This document shows positions 59,649-64,000 of a stretch of 64,000 bases of DNA, one piece after another. How positions within the stretch are numbered: the stretch's first letter is position 1; the number at the start of each line of letters is the position of its first letter. Below the pieces are notes generated by a model. It did not search any database. It was given only the letters and a program-made list of their open reading frames with translations, and was not told where the DNA came from. The position numbers and the translations under genes are program-made. Origin of the DNA: Paenibacillus roseus (lineage in GTDB: Bacteria > Bacillota > Bacilli > Paenibacillales > Paenibacillaceae); NCBI RefSeq assembly GCF_016424485.1, contig NZ_JAELUP010000065.1, positions 85,227 to 149,226 on the forward strand, written 5' to 3'.

Positions 59649-61112
59649 TCATTCATTTTGCATAAAATTTGAAGACCATCTGTTCAAAAAGCAGTGTTCC
59701 AACTCGCTTTCCTGTTGAAGCTGGGAAGCTAATACATCCCGAATGAACTCCGGCAAAAAGTAACGAAGGTTAAGACTATTCTTCAAGCTGAGATAGCCGA
59801 CACCGAACGTAAACATATCAATTGTGCCGACTAAGTAGAAGGCGTCTGGTTCAAGCGCCTTGCCGCCAATTGTAATCTTTGTAATTCGAGCGTAAGGCGG
59901 ACGGCCCCAATCATAGACAATCTGAAGACCATCAACAGCAAGCGACCCAAGCACCTCGCCGCGAAACCCAAAGCCTTTGATCGGTTTGCTGCGAAACTCA
60001 TCCAACAGCGATTCCTCCAAAGCCTGGAGCAAATCGGCTCCTGTAAGCTGCATCTGGCAAGGATTGATGGGGGACGGACATAGCGCATGCAATTGCCCGG
60101 CTGTTACGCGCCCTGTCGCAAGGCCGCCCAGCAGTTGTCCCGTATTGACAAGGCCAATATCTGCACCTGCCCACTTCCTCAATCCGGCGGCCAGCAGATT
60201 AGCCAGCGGAGCATCTGTACCGTTCCCGGCAGGCAGCGGCTTCGCAAGCGTCACAACTTCCCGATCAAGACGTTGGCGGCCCGTATCCAAAAAGCTGCCA
60301 ATAATAGCTGCCGCTCTCTCTTCCAGCTTCTCTGCCGCCATCGGCACGCAACTGGCGCGGATGACGGGGCGGCCTGTATCCAGATCCAGGTCAAGCTCCA
60401 CCCGTCCCAAATATTCGCCAAACTTCCCCGCCGCGCATATAGTCGTCGTCCCTCTGACGAGCGGCTCCAGCAGAAGATGATGGGTATGAGCGCCGAGAAT
60501 CAGATCGACGCCCGGGACTTCTGCAGCGAGTTTTTCATCGGAAGGCAGTCCAAGATGAGACAGTACAATGACAATATCCACTTGATCCCTTAAGGTGGCC
60601 ACCTGCCGGCGCAACTCCTCAAAAGGCTCTGTGGCCTGCCAGCCTAACAGGCAATAAAAATCGGCAAACGCCGCGGTCACTGCCGTAATCCCGATTCTCA
60701 ATCCGTTTTTAACGATTATATATGAAGGCAGCAGCCATTCAGGCCTTTCACCTGTTTCCATATCCAGCATATTGGCGCAAACCACCGGAAATTTCGCATG
60801 CTCTCGATACGCATAAGCCAGCTCTTCACGGGTATACGTCAATCCTTCATTATTGCCCAATGTAACAGCGTCGTACCCTGCCGCATTCAGAAGCTCAATA
60901 TTGACAAGACCATCGCTGCCTTCGGTCTCCATTCGCATCCTGTCCATATGATCCCCGCAATCCAATACAAGCAAACGATCGTCCCCATATATACGGCGCT
61001 CGGCTGAGATATAAGAAGCGATTTGGGCGGCCTGTTCCAAACGGCTGTGAAGATCATTGCTGTGCAGCAGCACGACACGCAGAGCATGTTCTGCTTTTGT
61101 CCCCAATGCCAA
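59649..61112 (-). CDS. 5'-nucleotidase/UshA-type metallophosphatase (YunD-like)
   Basis: 487 residues from a TTG at 61112 (GGAGAGGAG upstream). Metal motifs are LLHSNDLHSRLEQ near residue 17, LDCGDHMD near 50, TLGNNEGLTY near 82, VLSHLG near 182 and LGAHTHH near 207; a C-terminal nucleotidase domain follows (TGQLLGGLATGRVTAGQLHA). No signal peptide is visible, as in YunD, so probably cytosolic. Confidence 0.88.
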   Translation of the reverse strand: MALGTKAEHALRVVLLHSNDLHSRLEQAAQIASYISAERRIYGDDRLLVLDCGDHMDRMRMETEGSDGLVNIELLNAAGYDAVTLGNNEGLTYTREELAYAYREHAKFPVVCANMLDMETGERPEWLLPSYIIVKNGLRIGITAVTAAFADFYCLLGWQATEPFEELRRQVATLRDQVDIVIVLSHLGLPSDEKLAAEVPGVDLILGAHTHHLLLEPLVRGTTTICAAGKFGEYLGRVELDLDLDTGRPVIRASCVPMAAEKLEERAAAIIGSFLDTGRQRLDREVVTLAKPLPAGNGTDAPLANLLAAGLRKWAGADIGLVNTGQLLGGLATGRVTAGQLHALCPSPINPCQMQLTGADLLQALEESLLDEFRSKPIKGFGFRGEVLGSLAVDGLQIVYDWGRPPYARITKITIGGKALEPDAFYLVGTIDMFTFGVGYLSLKNSLNLRYFLPEFIRDVLASQLQQESELEHCFLNRWSSNFMQNE

Positions 61113-61267
61113 CGCTCCTCTCCTGAATATCCGAATCTGTCAACGCTGCACCAAGCAGCACGCCTTATTAGCATACCACTATTATACCGATTGGGATATC
61201 GTTCAATCTAGTGGTGCTATTAACGTTTTTAGACAGTTATCTAAATGATGGGCAGGATCGTTTGCAT

Positions 61268-61319
61268 ACAAAATAACAGAAAGCCGTCAAAAGACAACCG
61301 TCCCGGACAGCTTTCTGTT
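61268..61319 (-). terminator. Terminator of the NlpC/P60 gene
   Basis: AACAGAAAGC and GCTTTCTGTT form the stem; on the minus strand ATTTTGT follows. Confidence 0.75.
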
Positions 61320-61335
61320 ATCGTGTTTTAATTGC

Positions 61336-62334
61336 TTAATCCAGAATTCTTTTGGCATACAAAAAGGTCTGCTTCCAATAATCCTTGTTGATCTCTGAGA
61401 TTTGGACACCATCTTCAGGCAGCGGACTGGAGTGAATCATTTTCTGATTGCCCAGGTAGATGGCGACATGTCCCACCTCTTCATCGCTCTTGAACCGTCC
61501 CGGAACATAGAAGAACATCAGATCGCCAACTCTCAGCTCCGAGCGTTGTACAAAGGTTCCCCTTCCGGCTTGAGCGCGAGCTGTACGGGGCAGGCTGTAA
61601 TTGAATTTCTCAAACACGTACTGAACGAAAGAGGAGCAGTCGAAGCGTTTAGACTGTTCGTAAGGCTCCGTTCCAAACAAATAAGGCACACCCATAAATT
61701 TTTTGGCTTCCTCGGTAATGTCGCTTCCAGTGCCCGTCAAGGCTTGCAGAGCAACTGTTGCACCGTTTTTTCTTTTGTCGGAAGTTCCTTCGCCCTTCTT
61801 GATCGGTTTGACCGAGGGGTCCAGAGGATCATCCTTGAATTCTGCGGCATGACCGGACTCAGGGTCGATATAGCCCGGAACCGGGAAGATCGTAATTTCC
61901 GTTTCACCGATTTGGAATACTGCCTCATCCTTGAACAGCGTCTCGATCGTTTGCGTAGTTACCATTAAGCTTTCCTGCTGCTTGCGTGCAGGCGCGTCCA
62001 TTTCGATTTGCCTTTGGCCCTTAACAGCCGTCTTCGTATCCGCTTGGAAGGACCATACCACATCATGATCACCGATTAGCAGTTTCCTATCCTTCTCTGC
62101 CCAGCGGGTCTGAAATCCAATCTGTCCGGCCATCCGCCCAACATCTACATAGGAGCCGCCGTCCAGCTTGACAATGGGAACAGGAGACTGCCCTTCATCC
62201 AGCTTGGCAATATGCTCCTCGACACTAAAGTTTTCCACCCTGTTAGGCTCGCTCGCTCCCCTGCCCAACGATCCGCAGCCGGCTAGCCCTATTATAATCG
62301 TCACACCAATGATCAAGCTGAACAACCGTTTCAT
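61336..62334 (-). CDS. NlpC/P60 cell wall hydrolase lipoprotein
   Basis: 332 residues with a lipoprotein signal (SLIIGVTIIIGLAGCGS). Residues of about 40-150 look like a copper amine oxidase-type N-domain (SYVDVGRMAGQIGFQTRWAE), a wall-binding stalk in this group. The C-terminal NlpC/P60 domain has the catalytic cysteine in RFDCSSFVQYVF near residue 231 and histidine in GHVAIYLG near 288. It cleaves peptidoglycan stem peptides. Confidence 0.9.
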   Translation of the reverse strand: MKRLFSLIIGVTIIIGLAGCGSLGRGASEPNRVENFSVEEHIAKLDEGQSPVPIVKLDGGSYVDVGRMAGQIGFQTRWAEKDRKLLIGDHDVVWSFQADTKTAVKGQRQIEMDAPARKQQESLMVTTQTIETLFKDEAVFQIGETEITIFPVPGYIDPESGHAAEFKDDPLDPSVKPIKKGEGTSDKRKNGATVALQALTGTGSDITEEAKKFMGVPYLFGTEPYEQSKRFDCSSFVQYVFEKFNYSLPRTARAQAGRGTFVQRSELRVGDLMFFYVPGRFKSDEEVGHVAIYLGNQKMIHSSPLPEDGVQISEINKDYWKQTFLYAKRILD

Positions 62335-62504
62335 CCGATAGATCCCCTTTGTACATTTTGGTAATTTCTAACGTTAGGATGTACAAAACTGGATGGATTA
62401 TTCTTACAAGCGCAAACGTCTTTGTCTGCTTTTAATGCGTAGAAACTTCTTTCTGGTTTTGGAGAGTTATGTATTCGGGACCATGCGAGTCTGATATATC
62501 CTTG

Positions 62505-62546
62505 CTAAAAAGATAGCGGGTGTCCCCGCTTGCAGGGAACACCCGG
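62505..62546 (-). terminator. Terminator of the small spore-type gene pair
   Basis: CGGGTGT-CCC pairs with GGG-ACACCCG; on the minus strand CTTTTTAGC follows. Confidence 0.75.
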
Positions 62547-62572
62547 TAAGACATGCTTCCACTCTGATTCAA

Positions 62573-62881
62573 TCAGACACAAGTGAACGATTCAATCCGA
62601 CCCAGGTCAAAACCAGAGAAAGTCCAAAAAAATCCATTCCAACGGAAGCCCGAGACGGATGTCCGTCCGACGAATACAGGGTAGAACCAGAAGCCCTGAC
62701 CGCCTCGCGGCCAAATGTAGGTGTAGCGGAACAGACAGCCGGAGATTGCTCCAGGGTCAATGGCAAATGTGGATGTGAAAGGCATTGCCGGGATTGTAGA
62801 TGGCGGAGGGGCAGAGGGAGCCTGCAACTGCCCTTGCTGTCCCGGAACGCCTGGAGGGCCAAATGGGGGGAGAATTGCCAA
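62573..62881 (-). CDS. Small proline/glycine-rich and aromatic protein, spore-surface type
   Basis: About 102 residues from a TTG at 62881, which has CAGGAG seven bases upstream; the GTG at 62890 overlaps that site. A collagen-like start (FGPPGVPGQQGQLQAPSAPP) is followed by an aromatic-rich body (WPRGGQGFWFYPVFVGRTSV). I associate this style with spore coat or outer-surface proteins of Bacillales, without naming a family. It is paired with the next gene. Confidence 0.6.
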   Translation of the reverse strand: MAILPPFGPPGVPGQQGQLQAPSAPPPSTIPAMPFTSTFAIDPGAISGCLFRYTYIWPRGGQGFWFYPVFVGRTSVSGFRWNGFFWTFSGFDLGRIESFTCV

Positions 62882-62930
62882 AGGAATCACTCCTGTCGAA
62901 TGTTAAATGACCTTATGCACTCTGTATAGC

Positions 62931-63260
62931 TTATAACAGTGAAATCGTAAGCAGGTTGAACAGCACTAGCGGGAGAATAAAATTGCTATTCGGATTAGAC
63001 CCAGGGAAACCAAAACCCGGTACAAACGCACGGGTGTAACCTGGATGAGACAGATTCAGGTAGAGGTAGCTGTTGTCAAAATGCGCAACATGTCCTTCAA
63101 AGACATCACCGTCTATCGTTTCAATTTTCACCAAACGGTGGATATGTTCATTGCACAGCTGATGAAGCTGGCTTCTAACCGAATGCAGCACTTGATGAAC
63201 TTCGGAACAACAATGGTAAATCGGCGTCACCGCAGGTTGTGTTTGACTTGGCACGTTCAT
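62931..63260 (-). CDS. Small LSm/Hfq-like protein of spore-type pair
   Basis: 109 residues from the ATG at 63260, with GGAGG eight bases upstream. LVKIETIDGDVFEGHVAHFD has the Sm-fold pattern, preceded by a histidine-rich helix (HSVRSQLHQLCNEHIHRL) and followed by a hydrophobic tail. It lies 50 bases before the proline-rich gene and shares its terminator. Function unknown. Confidence 0.6.
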   Translation of the reverse strand: MNVPSQTQPAVTPIYHCCSEVHQVLHSVRSQLHQLCNEHIHRLVKIETIDGDVFEGHVAHFDNSYLYLNLSHPGYTRAFVPGFGFPGSNPNSNFILPLVLFNLLTISLL

Positions 63261-63612
63261 GATGCAGACCTCCAATTTGAACTTCCCGTTATCCTATGCA
63301 TCAGCCTAGTTGAGTGTTACTGGAGGTGCCTCTCGTTAAAATAACTTGACTAACCCACTGCACAGAAAACTCAGATTACCGATCCTCAAGAATTTGTTTT
63401 ATCAAAAAAAGTTCCCGGCAGACTGGTCCGCGGGAACTTTCTTAAAATTGCCCAAGTTGAGCAAATCCATTAAATATGAGTGGCCGCTGATTAGGGGTCC
63501 AGCGGACCGAAACCTTTGTAGATCCCAGACATTAAGTAAAGGATACTTTTATTATACCCCAAGATAACCAGATGTCAAACATTTTGCCAAAAAACAAGAA
63601 CATTAGTTCCTT
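63261..63612. other. Non-coding region
   Basis: 352 bases. It contains the terminator at 63402-63440 of the gene entering from the right. The plus strand is open for 73 codons (63346-63567) but lacks a ribosome site and runs through the terminator, so it is not called. Confidence 0.45.
63402..63440 (-). terminator. Terminator of the right-edge gene
   Basis: AAAGTTCCCG and CGGGAACTTT form the stem and seven T follow on the minus strand. Confidence 0.85.
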
Positions 63613-63999
63613 TTATGTGTTATGAGACCAAATCGGACTAGCCATTATTTTTTGCTTAACTTCATCAGAATCAATAACATACGCGGTCACGAAGATAAAC
63701 TTTATTTTTGATGCTTTTCTTAGTACAACGACATAACCATCGTCCGTAACAAGGCAGACGCGCCTGGATGCGTCGTATTTTTTTCTTGTTGTATCCCAGC
63801 CTGCATATAATGTCAATGTAGCGTCTTCCAACACTTTTTTAATCCACAAAATCCTGGTGGCCCTTTCGGTATTAAAAATACTTTTATCACGAACTCGTCG
63901 ATTGGAACTGCTGAAGAATGCATGGTCAAAAGTCTTAGGAGAGAAACTAACAACGTATCCATCATAGGTATATATTGTTTCCTTACAGTAAATTTTATT
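63613..63999 (-). CDS. Partial protein of unknown family, C-terminal 128 residues
   Basis: The frame is open to the window edge, so the short TTG-started version (63849) is not the true gene. Visible parts are GYVVSFSPKTFDHAFFSSSN, RATRILWIKKVLEDATLTLY and KASKIKFIFVTAYVIDSDEV. The end is strand-rich with FVTAYVID, reminiscent of small nuclease or toxin folds, but I cannot assign a family. Confidence 0.55.
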   Translation of the reverse strand, partial: NKIYCKETIYTYDGYVVSFSPKTFDHAFFSSSNRRVRDKSIFNTERATRILWIKKVLEDATLTLYAGWDTTRKKYDASRRVCLVTDDGYVVVLRKASKIKFIFVTAYVIDSDEVKQKIMASPIWSHNT

Positions 64000-64000
64000 A

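Noticed and set aside
63346..63567. 73-codon plus-strand frame
   Set aside because: No ribosome site, and it crosses a strong terminator for the opposite strand.
1..64000. CRISPR arrays, rRNA genes, known riboswitches
   Set aside because: No regularly spaced repeats, rRNA-like sequence or recognisable riboswitch core was seen on reading both strands.

Overview
The window is a piece of a spore-forming Bacillota chromosome, most likely Paenibacillus or a close relative. The evidence is the mixed GC content, the strong GGAGG-type ribosome binding sites, a spore-coat manganese catalase gene (cotJC) fragment, YfkAB, GbsR-like and HD-GYP proteins, and two small proteins of spore-surface type. No rRNA, tRNA or CRISPR array was found.

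Positions 1 to about 40580 are the right-hand part of a temperate myovirus prophage; its left end, with the lysis genes and attL, lies outside the window. The late genes read right to left from terminase (about 22150) to the tail fibre (position 1). The head module is lambda-like: Nu1-type small terminase, gpA-type large terminase, gpB-type portal, ClpP-type protease with a nested scaffold, gpD-type decoration protein and gpE-type capsid. An orphan DNA methyltransferase sits between the terminase and portal genes. The contractile tail is P2-like: sheath FI, tube FII, a tail chaperone with a -1 frameshift, tape measure, and gpX, gpD, gpV, gpU, gpW, gpJ, gpI and fibre. Positions 23-37 kb are early genes, also leftward: ArpU-like regulator, DnaB helicase, G39P-like loader, replisome organiser, PcfK and a frameshifted PcfJ, a 'replication terminator' family protein and many small unknowns. 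Positions 36-38.9 kb are the lysogeny switch: divergent repressor and Cro-like genes around palindromic operators, a small XRE gene enclosed by a 27-bp perfect inverted repeat, and a small HTH gene behind a LexA-type box. A large serine integrase (38967-40541) ends the prophage.

The integrase is followed directly by the in-frame 3' part of cotJC, so the prophage has split a sporulation gene. The layout matches skin in sigK and SP-beta in spsM, where excision in the mother cell rebuilds the gene. This is the most interesting reading of the window.

Positions 40.6-64 kb are host DNA. They hold a transposase remnant with a 216-bp MITE-like element; an oligopeptide-type ABC transporter with a circularly permuted binding protein, permeases with extra N-terminal parts and fused ATPases; a metallophosphoesterase, an SMR efflux protein, a HAD phosphatase and a CUT1 sugar or glycerol-phosphate transporter without its own ATPase; a GbsR-like regulator; an AI-2E-type membrane protein; YfkAB; an HD-GYP protein; a 5'-nucleotidase; an NlpC/P60 lipoprotein; and small spore-type proteins. 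Two distant copies (41.8 kb and 55.6 kb) of a structured repeat show compensatory base changes.
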